Assembly: GCA_009840635.1 (NCBI GenBank)
Contig: VXNL01000001.1
Span: 28,500 to 92,499 of the forward strand
DNA length: 64,000 nucleotides
Source of the DNA: Acidobacteriota bacterium
Lineage (GTDB): Bacteria; Acidobacteriota; Vicinamibacteria; Marinacidobacterales; Marinacidobacteraceae
Reading direction: 5' to 3'
In this document: positions 1 to 8,609 of the stretch, in pieces
Layout: every line of letters begins with the position of its first letter
Numbering within the stretch: position 1 is the first letter of the stretch
The notes under the pieces: model-generated
The model's input: only the letters and a program-made list of their open reading frames with translations
What the model was told of the DNA's origin: nothing
The model's database searches: none
Translations under genes and position numbers: made by a program

Positions 1-354
1 GACCTGGGACAGGACGAGGTGCGCGGCGGCGTCGTTCGGGTCGGCCTCGATCCGCGCCTTCATCAACGACTCCGCCTCCTCCAGCAGCGGCTTGCGGACC
101 CGCTCGTGCCGCCGCTTCGTCTGCCGATCCACGCCGCGGATCCGGTGCATGCCGGCGACCCGCCAGAGCGCCCAGGCGCGGGTAACGTCGTCCGCCTCGC
201 CCAACGCTTCGAGCGCTTCCCGTCCTGCGGCCGGCTCGCCCGCGTAGTAGGCGCGCTCGATGGCAAGCAGCGACGGATCGGGGGAACTCTGGGCGGCAGC
301 GGGAGTCCCGATCGCCAACGCCCCCAGCAGCCATCCCGTTCGGGCAAGCAACAT
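1..354 (-). CDS. Secreted protein of unknown function, N-terminal part (runs off window)
   Basis: The reading frame starts at ATG 352-354 and is open to the window edge, so only the first 118 residues are visible. Residues 1-22 form a signal peptide (MLLARTGWLLGALAIG, then TPAAAQ with an AxA-type cleavage site). The mature part is rich in Ala, Glu and Arg and predicted helical, with an 'AIERAYYAG' and 'ADPNDAAAHLVLSQV' flavour that recalls TPR-type repeats. The start lies 11 bases after the stop of the amidohydrolase gene, with a purine-rich GAGGGTGGGG upstream. It is therefore probably the fourth gene of the exporter/amidohydrolase operon. A TPR fold is a guess from composition. Confidence 0.6.
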   Translation of the reverse strand, partial: MLLARTGWLLGALAIGTPAAAQSSPDPSLLAIERAYYAGEPAAGREALEALGEADDVTRAWALWRVAGMHRIRGVDRQTKRRHERVRKPLLEEAESLMKARIEADPNDAAAHLVLSQV

Positions 355-365
355 GGACCCCACCC

Positions 366-2180
366 TCACCGGATCTCCACGTCGTCCAGTTCGAAGGCGA
401 ACTCCCGGGGATCGCCGGTGGCTACGAACGAGAGGCCCGCGATGATGCCGGGATTGGCGCTTTCGAACCGTTCCAGCGGGATCTCGACCTCGGTCCATTC
501 CGGCGGCGCGGTGAAGGGGACGCTACCGGGAGCGGTGGACTGCGGAGCGGCGCCGAACAACTGCACGGCGTAGTCCCCCCCGTCGCCACGGACCCGGAAG
601 CGGACAACCTGCCGGCCGGTGAAGTCCACCGGCTGCAGCCGTTCCTCGCCCGGGGACCAGATCGCCCCGGCCCAGAGGAAGACGAAACCCGGCACGAGCG
701 CGCCCTCAACGTGCAGCGCGCCGTCGCGGGCCGACAACGTTGCGTGGGAAGACCCGCCGCGGAGCGAATCGGCCGTCTCCTGCCAGTCGAGGCCGAAGCT
801 GGCTTCGACCCCATCCATGAAATCGGAGATGAGGTAGAGGTCGGGCGCCTTCGGGTAGCTCGCCACCCACGCGGCCTCCACCGGGAACCCGTCCTTCCAG
901 ACGCCCGCGATGGCCGTGCTTCGGCTCAGGTCATTCTCCAGATCGCCGGCAACGAGCAGCAGGTCGGCGATCCGGCCGCGCGCGAGCCGTCCCCGGTCCT
1001 CGATTCCGAAGGCGTCGGCGGCCACTCCGGTCGCCGCCGCCAGGGCCTCGGCGGCGCTGAGCCCGGCGCGCTCCAGCAGCCGCATCTCGCCATGCATCGA
1101 GATCCCGAATCCGGTCCCCGGGTTCGGCGCGTCGGTCCCCGCAAGGATCCGCACTCCCGCCGCGTGAAGCCGGCGGACGCTCTCGACGGCCGCCTCGCTG
1201 CTCCCGACCGGCCGGGGAAACGTCTGCGCGAGCGTCTGGCGCTGCATCGGCGAAACGTGCTCGGGCTCGGTCGCCTCCAACAGCTCCGGCCCCATGGACT
1301 CCCCCGCCGCGGCGACCCGCACCGAGAGCGTCGGGATCACGAACACCCCGGCTTCGGCGAAACGGGCCGCGTCCGCTTCCGAGATCACTTCGTCGCCCCA
1401 GACGTGAACGAGCCCGTCGATGCCCATGTCGAGCGCCGCGAGCCCGTGCTCGAGCGTGCTGACGTGAATGACCGCGAGCAGCTCCTCGGCGTGCGCAGCC
1501 TCGATGACCGCCGCGATCGTCTCGCGGTCGAGCGTCGGAATGTCCGCGCCGAAGGTGCCGCCGTCCTCCCAGACGATCTTGATCCAGTCGGCGCCCTCCT
1601 CCTTGCGCGCCGCGACGAACGCAGGTGCCTCGCCGGGACTGGTCAGCGTCTCCACCGGCACCCCGAACTGGGTGCCGTGTCCCCCGGGCGCGGTGGCGAG
1701 ATTCCCGGCGGAGAACAGGTCGGCCTCGTCGGTGCGGGCGAGGCTCTCGCGGGCCGGCCGCTTCATCGCCGCCAGGGACGGCTGCGTGAACTGGTCGAAG
1801 ACCGTGGTCACGCCGAAGCGCAGAGAGTCGTTCAGCACCATCCCGTAGGTGTGGGTGTGGGCGTCGATCAGGCCCGGGAGCAGCGTGTGGCCGCGGCCGT
1901 CCACCCGGGGGAGGTCATCGGGCAGGCGGAGCCGCTGCCCCACCGCGCGGATGCGGCCGTCCTCGACCCGAACGTCGCGGTGCGGCCGGAACTCCTCCCC
2001 GTCGAACACGGTCACGTTCACCACCGCGAAGTTCGTCTCCGGGAGCGGCCCGCCGGGCGGGTCCGCCGGTTCCGGCACCGGAAGGACCATCAGGACGCCG
2101 GCGAACACGGCGACCGCGACCGCCGCGATCCAGGGGTCGCGGCGCCAGGGGGAACGCTCGTCGCCTGCCATGCCGGTCAT
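366..2180 (-). CDS. Membrane-anchored amidohydrolase with C-terminal CIA30-like domain
   Basis: A protein of 604 residues. One N-terminal membrane helix at about residues 17-34 is followed by a metal-dependent amidohydrolase barrel: the HxH metal site is 'IDAHTHTYGM' (His108, His110), further His residues lie in 'VIHVSTLEHG' and 'LVHVWGDE', and the catalytic Asp is in 'LAGTDAPNPG'. After about residue 445 comes a beta-rich domain ending in 'FELDDVEIR' that resembles the CIA30/galactose-binding-like fold. The start is ATG 2178-2180, which overlaps the permease stop (ATGA), so translation is probably coupled. Known relatives are imidazolonepropionase-like or prolidase-like hydrolases; the substrate cannot be read from the sequence. 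It is probably anchored in the inner membrane, facing the periplasm. The CIA30 tail is an inference from the final strand pattern. Confidence 0.85.
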   Translation of the reverse strand: MTGMAGDERSPWRRDPWIAAVAVAVFAGVLMVLPVPEPADPPGGPLPETNFAVVNVTVFDGEEFRPHRDVRVEDGRIRAVGQRLRLPDDLPRVDGRGHTLLPGLIDAHTHTYGMVLNDSLRFGVTTVFDQFTQPSLAAMKRPARESLARTDEADLFSAGNLATAPGGHGTQFGVPVETLTSPGEAPAFVAARKEEGADWIKIVWEDGGTFGADIPTLDRETIAAVIEAAHAEELLAVIHVSTLEHGLAALDMGIDGLVHVWGDEVISEADAARFAEAGVFVIPTLSVRVAAAGESMGPELLEATEPEHVSPMQRQTLAQTFPRPVGSSEAAVESVRRLHAAGVRILAGTDAPNPGTGFGISMHGEMRLLERAGLSAAEALAAATGVAADAFGIEDRGRLARGRIADLLLVAGDLENDLSRSTAIAGVWKDGFPVEAAWVASYPKAPDLYLISDFMDGVEASFGLDWQETADSLRGGSSHATLSARDGALHVEGALVPGFVFLWAGAIWSPGEERLQPVDFTGRQVVRFRVRGDGGDYAVQLFGAAPQSTAPGSVPFTAPPEWTEVEIPLERFESANPGIIAGLSFVATGDPREFAFELDDVEIR

Positions 2181-2956
2181 CGCCCCGAGAACCGCCGGAA
2201 CCCCGCCGCCGCCACCGCGAGACAGACCGCCGTCTGCCCGGCCAGCAGCGCGAGGTGGAACCACAGCGGCCGTCCCAGATCGAGATCGATCGTCCTGAGC
2301 GCCAGTTGGCCGAGGTGGTAGGCCGGGAAGACGTTCGCGAAGTCCTGCAGGAACCCGGGCAGCATGGAGATCGGGAACCACAGGCCGGAGAGCACCGACA
2401 TGGCGATGAACACCAGGTTCACCACGGCCACCGCCGCCTGCTGCTTCGCCCAGGCGCCGATCGCCAGCCCGACGGCGCTGAACGGCAGGGCGGCAGCGAG
2501 GACGACGCCGGCGAGAGAGAACCACTGCCCGCGGTGGAGCTCGACCCCGGCAGCGAATCCGGCGAGGAGGAACAGCAAGAGCACCACGACCGCCCCGAAG
2601 ATGGCGGCCGTGCCCACCCGGGCGAAGAGGTAGGCGGCCGTCGGCATGGGAGTGGTCCGCTTCAGCAGGAGGGCGCCGGTGTCGCGCTCCTGCGCGAGTC
2701 CCACCCCGAAGCCGAAGATCGACGGCGCGAGAACGCCGAAGACGCCGTAGGTCGCGAGCATGTAGGTCGGGCCCGTGAGCGACGGTCCGCCCGCCTGGAA
2801 GAGAACGGCGAAGAAGAAGTAGAAGAACAGCGGGAAGAGCAGCGTCGGGACGGCGAACGCGGGCAGCCGCAGGGAGCTCAGGAACTGGAACCGCGTCTCC
2901 AAAAGCGCGATCCGGAGGTGCCAGAGGAGGCCGTGGCGCGCGGTGTCGACTGTCAC
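2177..2956 (-). CDS. ABC-2 type transporter permease
   Basis: A protein of 259 residues with about six hydrophobic helices, including 'LFPLFFYFFFAVLFQ', 'AAIFGAVVVLLLFLLAG' and 'LALLAGQTAVCLAVAAAGF'. This is the layout of ABC-2 family export permeases. It starts with GTG 2954-2956 directly after the TAA of the ATPase gene, so the two subunits are translated as a pair. The conserved cytoplasmic segment 'AQERDTGALLLKRTTPMP' between helices 2 and 3 is typical of the family, where it contacts the ATPase. The exported substrate (drug, lipid or peptide) is unknown. Confidence 0.9.
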   Translation of the reverse strand: MTVDTARHGLLWHLRIALLETRFQFLSSLRLPAFAVPTLLFPLFFYFFFAVLFQAGGPSLTGPTYMLATYGVFGVLAPSIFGFGVGLAQERDTGALLLKRTTPMPTAAYLFARVGTAAIFGAVVVLLLFLLAGFAAGVELHRGQWFSLAGVVLAAALPFSAVGLAIGAWAKQQAAVAVVNLVFIAMSVLSGLWFPISMLPGFLQDFANVFPAYHLGQLALRTIDLDLGRPLWFHLALLAGQTAVCLAVAAAGFRRFSGR

Positions 2957-3934
2957 TTACGCCTCCCCCTCCGGCTCGGCGCCGTCGCCGGTGAGCGCGA
3001 GGAACGCCTCCTCGAGCCCGACGCCGGCCACGGTCAGGTCGCCGAGTTCCGGGTCGAGCGCGAACATCCGCCGGAGCACCGCTTCCGGTTCGGCGGTCAC
3101 GACCTCGAGGTGCTGCCCCTTCATCTCCGCCCCTGCGGCTTCCGGGAAGGAACGCGCCGTTTCGGTGCTGATCGTCGTGACGCAGCGCACCACCCGTCCA
3201 GCGGTCCGGGACTTGATCTCCTCCGGGCTGCCTTCGGCGATCAGCCGGCCGCGGTGGATCACCGCGATCCGGTCGGCGAGCGCGTCCGCCTCCTCCAGGT
3301 AGTGCGTGGTGAGGACGGCGGTGCGGCCGGCCGCCTTGAGCCCCCGGATCTCGTCCCAGAGGCGACGGCGGCCGTCCAGGTCCAGCCCCGCGGTCGGCTC
3401 GTCGAGGAACACGAGCTCGGGGTTGCCCGCAAGCGCCAGCGCGAACATCACCCGCTGTTTCTGCCCGCCGGAGAGCTTTCCGAAGCGCCGGTCGCGGAGT
3501 TCCTGAAGCCCCGCCATTTCGAGCAGACGTTCGGTTGGCAGGGGCGACGGGTAGTAGGCGCGAAAGAGCGCCAGGTGCTCCCCGACGGTGAGCGTCTCGG
3601 GGACGCCCGAGACCTGCAGCATCGCGCCACGCCGTAGGCGGACCTCCGCGGCGTCCGGAGCGCTGCCGAAGACCCGGGCGGCCCCGGTCTGGAGGGTCAG
3701 GGTCCCGAGCAGCAGGCTGACCGCGGTGGTCTTGCCGGCCCCGTTTGGGCCCAGCACTGCCAGCACCTCGCCCTCGCGGACTTCGAGATCGAGCCGGTCG
3801 AGCGCGAGCACATCCCCGTAGCGGTGGCTGACGCCGGCGAGGCGCGCAAGGGCGGAATCGGATGCTGAGGGGAGGGCCAAAGCGGACAGGATCGTGACAC
3901 GATCGCCGTCTGCCGATGAATACGCCGCCGTCAC
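2957..3934 (-). CDS. ABC transporter ATP-binding protein
   Basis: A protein of 325 residues with all nucleotide-binding motifs: Walker A 'GPNGAGKTT', Q-loop region, signature 'LSGGQKQRV', Walker B 'LVFLDEPTAGLD' and H-loop 'LTTHYLEEAD'. The C-terminal 80 residues ('AEPEAVLRRMFALDPELGD') match the regulatory tail of DrrA/CcmA-type exporters. It is the first gene of the minus-strand operon, followed without a gap by its ABC-2 permease. The start is given as GTG 3932-3934; no ATG lies close upstream of the ATPase core, and the first 30 residues are poorly conserved in character, so a downstream TTG near 3880 is possible. Confidence 0.92.
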   Translation of the reverse strand: MTAAYSSADGDRVTILSALALPSASDSALARLAGVSHRYGDVLALDRLDLEVREGEVLAVLGPNGAGKTTAVSLLLGTLTLQTGAARVFGSAPDAAEVRLRRGAMLQVSGVPETLTVGEHLALFRAYYPSPLPTERLLEMAGLQELRDRRFGKLSGGQKQRVMFALALAGNPELVFLDEPTAGLDLDGRRRLWDEIRGLKAAGRTAVLTTHYLEEADALADRIAVIHRGRLIAEGSPEEIKSRTAGRVVRCVTTISTETARSFPEAAGAEMKGQHLEVVTAEPEAVLRRMFALDPELGDLTVAGVGLEEAFLALTGDGAEPEGEA

Positions 3935-4002
3935 GGCGGTATTACAGGGTCTCCGGCAGACACCGCACTAGAATCGCTCCCCTTCGGACGGCGCACCCAG
4001 AC

Positions 4003-6324
4003 TTGGCGATCAGAACCCAGACCATCGGCGAGCGGGTCCGGAGGCGGGAAGATCCCCGCCTGGTCACGGGCCAGGCGCTCTACACGCCGGACATCCCGCT
4101 TCCCGGCGCGCTGCATCTCGCGGTGGTGCGGAGCCCTTACCCGCACGCCGAGATCGTCTCGATCGAGACGGAAGAAGCCGCCGCCGCACCCGGAGTGGCC
4201 GGGGTGTTCACCGCCGCGGACATCCTCCCGACGCTGAAGCGGCCCTTCCCGGTGGCCAAGGCCCCCGACGGCGGCGCGTTCACCGAACTGCACGTCCCCG
4301 CCCGCTGGGCGCTCGCCGACAAGAAGGTGCTCACCGTCGGGGATCCGGTGGTGGCCGTGGTCGCGGAAACCGCCGAGCAGGCGGTCGACGCCGCGGCGGT
4401 CGTGGACGTGGACTACCGGGACCTTCCCGGCGCCGGCGATTCCCGGGCGGCGCGCGCCGAGGGCGCGGAGCCGCTCTACGACAACGTCGAGGGGAACCGT
4501 GCGTTCGTCTGGGAACTCCACCCCGAAGGCGCGCCCGAGGCGGCGCACGGGGAAGTCGAGCTCTCGCTCGATTTCCGGATCCAGCGGCTCATCCCGAGTG
4601 CGATGGAGGCGCGGGCGGTCGCGGCCCGGGTGGATGGCGACCGGGTGACCATGTGGACCTCCACCCAGTCCGCGCACCGCGTCAAGTCGAGCGTGGCGCG
4701 CATCCTGGGGATCCGCGAGGAGCGCCTCCGGACCATCGCCCCCGAGGTGGGCGGCGGGTTCGGCGCCAAGGCGAACCTCTACGCCGAAGAGGTGCTGGTC
4801 CCCTGGCTGGCGCTGAAACTCGGCCGGCCGGTCCGCTGGTTCGCGACCCGCACCGAGGACTTCCAGACCACCACCCACGGCCGCAACCTGTTCGTGACCC
4901 TGGACGTCGCGGCCGATCGGGACGGACGGGTCCGCCACTGCGACGTGGACGTCCTCTACGACTCGGGCGCCTACTTCAGCCGGCCCGGGCCGACCACGCC
5001 GTCGCTCACCGGAGCGATGATCGTGGGGCCCTACGACGTCGCCACCGCCCACGCCCACGCCGTCGGCGCCTTCACCAACACCGCGCCGAACGAGCCCTAC
5101 CGCGGCTCCGGCCGCCCGGAGGCCACCTACCTGATCGAGCGGGCGCTCGACGTGCTGGCCGGACGGCTGGGGATCGATCCCGCGGAGATCCGCCGCCGCA
5201 ACCTGATCCCGCCGCACAAGTTCCCCTACCGGACGGCGACCGGCCTCACCTACGACAGCGGCGAGTACGAGAAGGCGCTCGACAAGGCCCTCGAGGCCGG
5301 CGACTACGCCGGGCTCCGCGCCGAGCAGGCCCGGCGGCGCGCGGAAGGCGGCAAGCCGCTCGGCATCGGCCTCGCCTGCTACGTGGAGATCTGCGGTTTC
5401 GGGCCGTGGGAGGCGGGCGGTGTCACGGTGGAGCCCGACGGCGCGGTCACGGTGCGCAGCGGGACGTCCCCGCACGGGCAGGGACACGAGACCGCCTGGG
5501 CGCAGATCGCCGCCGACCAGCTTGGGGTTTCGCTGGACGACGTGACCGTGCTCCACGGCGACACCGACGAATGCCCGCGCGGGATCGGCACCTTCGGGAG
5601 CCGGAGCGCCCCGGTGGGAGGAGCCGCGATCTTCAACAACTCCGAAACGGTGCGCGAAAAGGCGAAGGCGCTCGCCGCCCGGCTCCTCGAGGCGGCCACC
5701 GAGGACATCCGCTTCGAGGACGGCCGCTTCTTCGTCGCCGGCTCACCCGCGCGCGCCGTCGGGTGGTCCGAAATCGCGGCGTTCGCCTACTCGGCGGAGG
5801 CGCCCGAGGGAAGCGCGGCGGAACTCACCGCCGACGTGGACTTCAAGCCACCCGGCGAGACCTTTCCCTTCGGGACCCACCTCTGCGCCGTGGAGATCGA
5901 CCCGGATACCGGTGCCGTCGAGATCGTTCGCTACATCTCGGTGGACGACTGCGGCAAGGTCATCAACCCATTGCTCGCCGAGGGCCAGGTCCACGGGGGA
6001 CTCGCGCAGGGCATCGCCCAGGCGCTCTACGAGGATGCGGTGTATGACGAGGGCGGCAACCTGCTGACCCCAACGTTCCTCGAGTACGCCGTCCCCCGCG
6101 CCGACATGCTGCCGAAGTACGAACTGCACCGCACCGTCACCCCGACACCGGTGAATCCCCTCGGCGTGAAGGGAATCGGCGAGGCCGCCACCATCGGCTC
6201 CACGCCCGCCGTCTGCAACGCGGTGATGGACGCGCTACGCCCGTTCGGGGTCGAGCACCTCGACACCCCGCTCACGCCCGAGAAGGTCTGGCGCGCGATG
6301 CAGTCCGGCGGATCAACCGACTGA
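4003..6324 (+). CDS. Xanthine dehydrogenase family molybdopterin-binding subunit (CoxL-like), orphan
   Basis: A molybdenum hydroxylase large subunit of about 773 residues. The protein opens with 'TIGERVRRREDPRLVTG', the standard N-terminus of CoxL/aldehyde-oxidase large subunits. It carries 'EVGGGFGAKANLYAEE' for cofactor binding, 'PYRGSGRPEATYLIERALD' in the active-site loop and the catalytic Glu in 'KGIGEAATIGSTPAV'. The loop is not the AYxCSFR of form I CO dehydrogenase, so CO oxidation is unlikely; an aldehyde or N-heterocycle substrate is more probable. No FAD or 2Fe-2S subunit gene is adjacent. TTG 4003 is preferred because it fits the family N-terminus; an in-frame ATG at 3916 would overlap the divergent ATPase start. 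Confidence 0.85.
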   Translation: MAIRTQTIGERVRRREDPRLVTGQALYTPDIPLPGALHLAVVRSPYPHAEIVSIETEEAAAAPGVAGVFTAADILPTLKRPFPVAKAPDGGAFTELHVPARWALADKKVLTVGDPVVAVVAETAEQAVDAAAVVDVDYRDLPGAGDSRAARAEGAEPLYDNVEGNRAFVWELHPEGAPEAAHGEVELSLDFRIQRLIPSAMEARAVAARVDGDRVTMWTSTQSAHRVKSSVARILGIREERLRTIAPEVGGGFGAKANLYAEEVLVPWLALKLGRPVRWFATRTEDFQTTTHGRNLFVTLDVAADRDGRVRHCDVDVLYDSGAYFSRPGPTTPSLTGAMIVGPYDVATAHAHAVGAFTNTAPNEPYRGSGRPEATYLIERALDVLAGRLGIDPAEIRRRNLIPPHKFPYRTATGLTYDSGEYEKALDKALEAGDYAGLRAEQARRRAEGGKPLGIGLACYVEICGFGPWEAGGVTVEPDGAVTVRSGTSPHGQGHETAWAQIAADQLGVSLDDVTVLHGDTDECPRGIGTFGSRSAPVGGAAIFNNSETVREKAKALAARLLEAATEDIRFEDGRFFVAGSPARAVGWSEIAAFAYSAEAPEGSAAELTADVDFKPPGETFPFGTHLCAVEIDPDTGAVEIVRYISVDDCGKVINPLLAEGQVHGGLAQGIAQALYEDAVYDEGGNLLTPTFLEYAVPRADMLPKYELHRTVTPTPVNPLGVKGIGEAATIGSTPAVCNAVMDALRPFGVEHLDTPLTPEKVWRAMQSGGSTD

Positions 6325-6325
6325 A

Positions 6326-6592
6326 CCGGCTTGGAACGCCGGCTTCAGCCGGCACGCACGGTGCTCCGCACCGCGCACTCGCGACGCTGATCCGCGCGAT
6401 GACCCTTTCCTCCGCGTCGACCTGAACGGACAGGAACTTGCTCCACGGAGTTCCACCAGGGCGATTAGCGATGCGCCCTTCCGCGGCCCGGAGGGCCGCG
6501 GGTACCGGTCTGGAGACCGGCGTTCCAGGCCGTTCCGCTGTGCGGCTGAGCGGGCCTCCGGCCCGCGTGCCGGTCTGAAGACCGGCGCTCCC
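6326..6592. repeat. Cluster of three dispersed palindromic repeats
   Basis: Three copies of the short palindrome family lie after the oxidoreductase gene. At 6326-6355 (minus orientation) GCCGGCTTCAGCCGGC is joined to a TTGGAACG arm. At 6503-6531 there is CCGGTCTGGAGACCGG followed by CGTTCCAGGCC. At 6567-6592 there is GTGCCGGTCTGAAGACCGGC. GGTGCTCCGCACC (near 6360) and GCGGCCCGGAGGGCCGC (near 6484) add further hairpins. They may serve as transcription attenuators at the end of the oxidoreductase transcript. Confidence 0.7.
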
Positions 6593-6875
6593 TTCGGACC
6601 CAGCGCCACGCCTCACGGAGTGGTCGCTCCGTACGTGACCGTGAAACCAAGCATAGCGAAGCGCTGGCGCCGTGGCGGAGGGTAGCCAAGCAACGACGGC
6701 AGGAATGTAGAGCACCTTTACACGTCTACCTCGCGCGCCACCCCCGGGACAACCGCCGCCGCGAACGGGAGAATTAGATACGAGATTAGCCCCGACTAGG
6801 GAGCATTCGTCTATTCGACCTGGCTCCGCCAAGGCCGATTTCCCGGTCCGCGCCGATCCATCGTCAGTGCCAGTC
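6593..6875. other. Intergenic, no gene recognised
   Basis: Between the repeat cluster and the small lipoprotein gene the sequence turns from very GC-rich to more AT-rich (from about 6770 on). I see no convincing reading frame or RNA gene on either strand. The composition change marks the left edge of the accessory region. Confidence 0.5.
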
Positions 6876-7475
6876 TCATTCTCTGACTCTGATCCAGTCG
6901 AGCACCGTAATGCGGAAGTTTCGGACGGCATCATCCCGATCCGTGCTTCGATACTGCCCGGGCTTATGGACTGCCGCCCAACCCCGCGGAAGGCGGATTT
7001 CCAAACCGCCTCCAAGAGGCACGCTTCCGGTAGTCACATCATCGATGACCGTCCCGCTCTCCCATACTTCACAATACCCACAAACGTCGGCCAGAGACCC
7101 AAGAAGCTCAGCAGCCAGATCTACGTCGAAGTCCATCAAGATATCGGTGGAACCCGAGGCCAACAGGTCGTAAACGATCAGGTCCTCCTGCAAGAAGCAG
7201 CCATCCTGACAGGCATCAAGTTCGTTAGCTCGGGACAGATCAAGAATCCTGTCCTGCACACTGATGGCAAGACTCCATTTCCCGTCCGCAATAAGGTTTT
7301 TGAGAGTGTCACATCTCTCTGCAAGATGTCTTGTAGGATAGGGGACCGTACAGATCGTATCTATCTTCTCGTCATATACGAAAGAGGGCTCTAACTTCCC
7401 GCCCTTAGCGTTGTTTGACTCTACTCCACACCCGCACAACAGGGCCAAGAGTGCGATTGCTAGTATTGACTTCAT
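6876..7475 (-). CDS. Small lipoprotein, unknown function
   Basis: A protein of 199 residues that starts at ATG 7473-7475 with a lipoprotein signal 'MKSILAIALLALLCGCG'; the lipobox is LCGC, with Cys16 as the likely lipidated residue. The mature part has several cysteines ('DACQDGCF', 'DVCGYCEVW') that could form disulfides in the periplasm. No family is recognised. It is less GC-rich than the core genes and sits next to a gene of similar composition on the opposite strand, so it was probably acquired. Confidence 0.7.
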   Translation of the reverse strand: MKSILAIALLALLCGCGVESNNAKGGKLEPSFVYDEKIDTICTVPYPTRHLAERCDTLKNLIADGKWSLAISVQDRILDLSRANELDACQDGCFLQEDLIVYDLLASGSTDILMDFDVDLAAELLGSLADVCGYCEVWESGTVIDDVTTGSVPLGGGLEIRLPRGWAAVHKPGQYRSTDRDDAVRNFRITVLDWIRVRE

Positions 7476-7571
7476 ACGGGAATTATACGAATTAGCCTAG
7501 CGGAGAGTCCCGCCTAGTCGGTGAACCCCGTAGAATGAAACACGATTTCACCGTAGTCAAGCGACACTCCC

Positions 7572-8609
7572 ATGTGTAGCGACAGTCAACACTATGTCAG
7601 ACGGTATCTCATGAAGGGGTTCTGTTACCAACTCAAGGATATTGATGGTGCCAAGAAGGACAAGACTTGGCTGTACGAGAGGGGCAAAGAACCCAACAAC
7701 CGGGTAACAGCAACTATCGGAGAGGAAGACGGCTTCTACGGAGAGATAGACAGGACAGCTATCAAGACAATTGAAGGGAACGAGAGATTCTGGATTGATT
7801 TGCTACTGGAAAGGTGGGAGAAGTTACATCCTATCGATGTGGCTAAGAACGCGAATGTAAATCCCACACTTGGGATCATGAAAACCCTAGTCATCCCCAA
7901 CATGATTAGGACGAAGACTTGGAGGGATGGATGGCTCAATATCTATTCCAGAGGCATCAACAAAGCGTGGAAAACAGTACTGCCTTCCAGTGATGCGTCT
8001 CTTATAGATTCGCTGTTTAACGACGACTACGCTGAGCACAGTTTTAGAGGCGGCTTGGTATCGGTAAGCGAAGGCCGAACTCCACACTGGCTGGATAGGC
8101 TTACCTTGAGTCTTGTTGATTATCCCGATAACTCCGTCATCCTTGGAGATTCTATTCTCTGGTTTCTCCAGTACGCGGAGTTGGACAACAAGAAATTTTG
8201 GACACCAACCAGACTTCCATTCCCTTGGTGGAATGGCCGTCCGGTATCAGACTTTTGTTTGGCGTTTCCTCTGAGTCACAACACTGTTCTTTGGGGCGTA
8301 GATAAAAACATAGGCCATGTGCCGCACATAGAATCAGTAGATGATGTGAACAAGTACAGCGCCCGAATGTCGAGAGAGTGGTTCATAGCCAGAGACGACT
8401 CATTTCTACACCTGAGAGAGCATATAGGAGACAGACATTGGGAAGACGTTATGGAGGATATTTTGCCTAGAGTCTTTAGAGCAATAATGAAGCAACCCTC
8501 TTTTCAGCAAGACCTCATCAGAGGAGCGTCCGAAGCTAATCTCCCGTCACCAGACCCGCTCTTACAACTCATCAATGAGTCCGAAGACCCCAAATTCACC
8601 ACCAGTTGA
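7572..8609 (+). CDS. DUF4238-like protein (AT-richer, probably acquired)
   Basis: A protein of 345 residues starting at ATG 7572. The N-terminus 'SQHYVRRYLMKGFC' followed by 'KTWLYERG' resembles the opening of DUF4238 proteins (a QHYxPxxxLxxF pattern, then a sentence about a name or declaration written to the environment). The middle has 'WLDRLTLSLV' and 'LAFPLSHNTVLWG', which also fit that family's later Pro-Leu-Ser segment. Its function is unknown in general; such genes are often found in mobile islands and next to defence genes. Codon use is clearly more AT-rich than the flanking integrase and core genes, a sign of horizontal transfer. No catalytic motif is evident. The family assignment is from motif memory and should be treated as moderate. 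Confidence 0.6.
   Translation: MCSDSQHYVRRYLMKGFCYQLKDIDGAKKDKTWLYERGKEPNNRVTATIGEEDGFYGEIDRTAIKTIEGNERFWIDLLLERWEKLHPIDVAKNANVNPTLGIMKTLVIPNMIRTKTWRDGWLNIYSRGINKAWKTVLPSSDASLIDSLFNDDYAEHSFRGGLVSVSEGRTPHWLDRLTLSLVDYPDNSVILGDSILWFLQYAELDNKKFWTPTRLPFPWWNGRPVSDFCLAFPLSHNTVLWGVDKNIGHVPHIESVDDVNKYSARMSREWFIARDDSFLHLREHIGDRHWEDVMEDILPRVFRAIMKQPSFQQDLIRGASEANLPSPDPLLQLINESEDPKFTTS

Noticed and set aside
711..2321. Long open frame on the plus strand opposite the amidohydrolase, and similar long antisense frames elsewhere (for example 3931-5556, 13334-14788, 38796-42455, 56257-58278)
   Set aside because: They are frames kept open by GC-rich codon use. Their products are Arg/Gly/Pro-rich without family motifs, while the opposite strand encodes clear proteins.
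4003..6324. Form I carbon monoxide dehydrogenase (coxL)
   Set aside because: The active-site loop is PYRGSGR, not the AYxCSFR of form I, and coxS/coxM are not adjacent.
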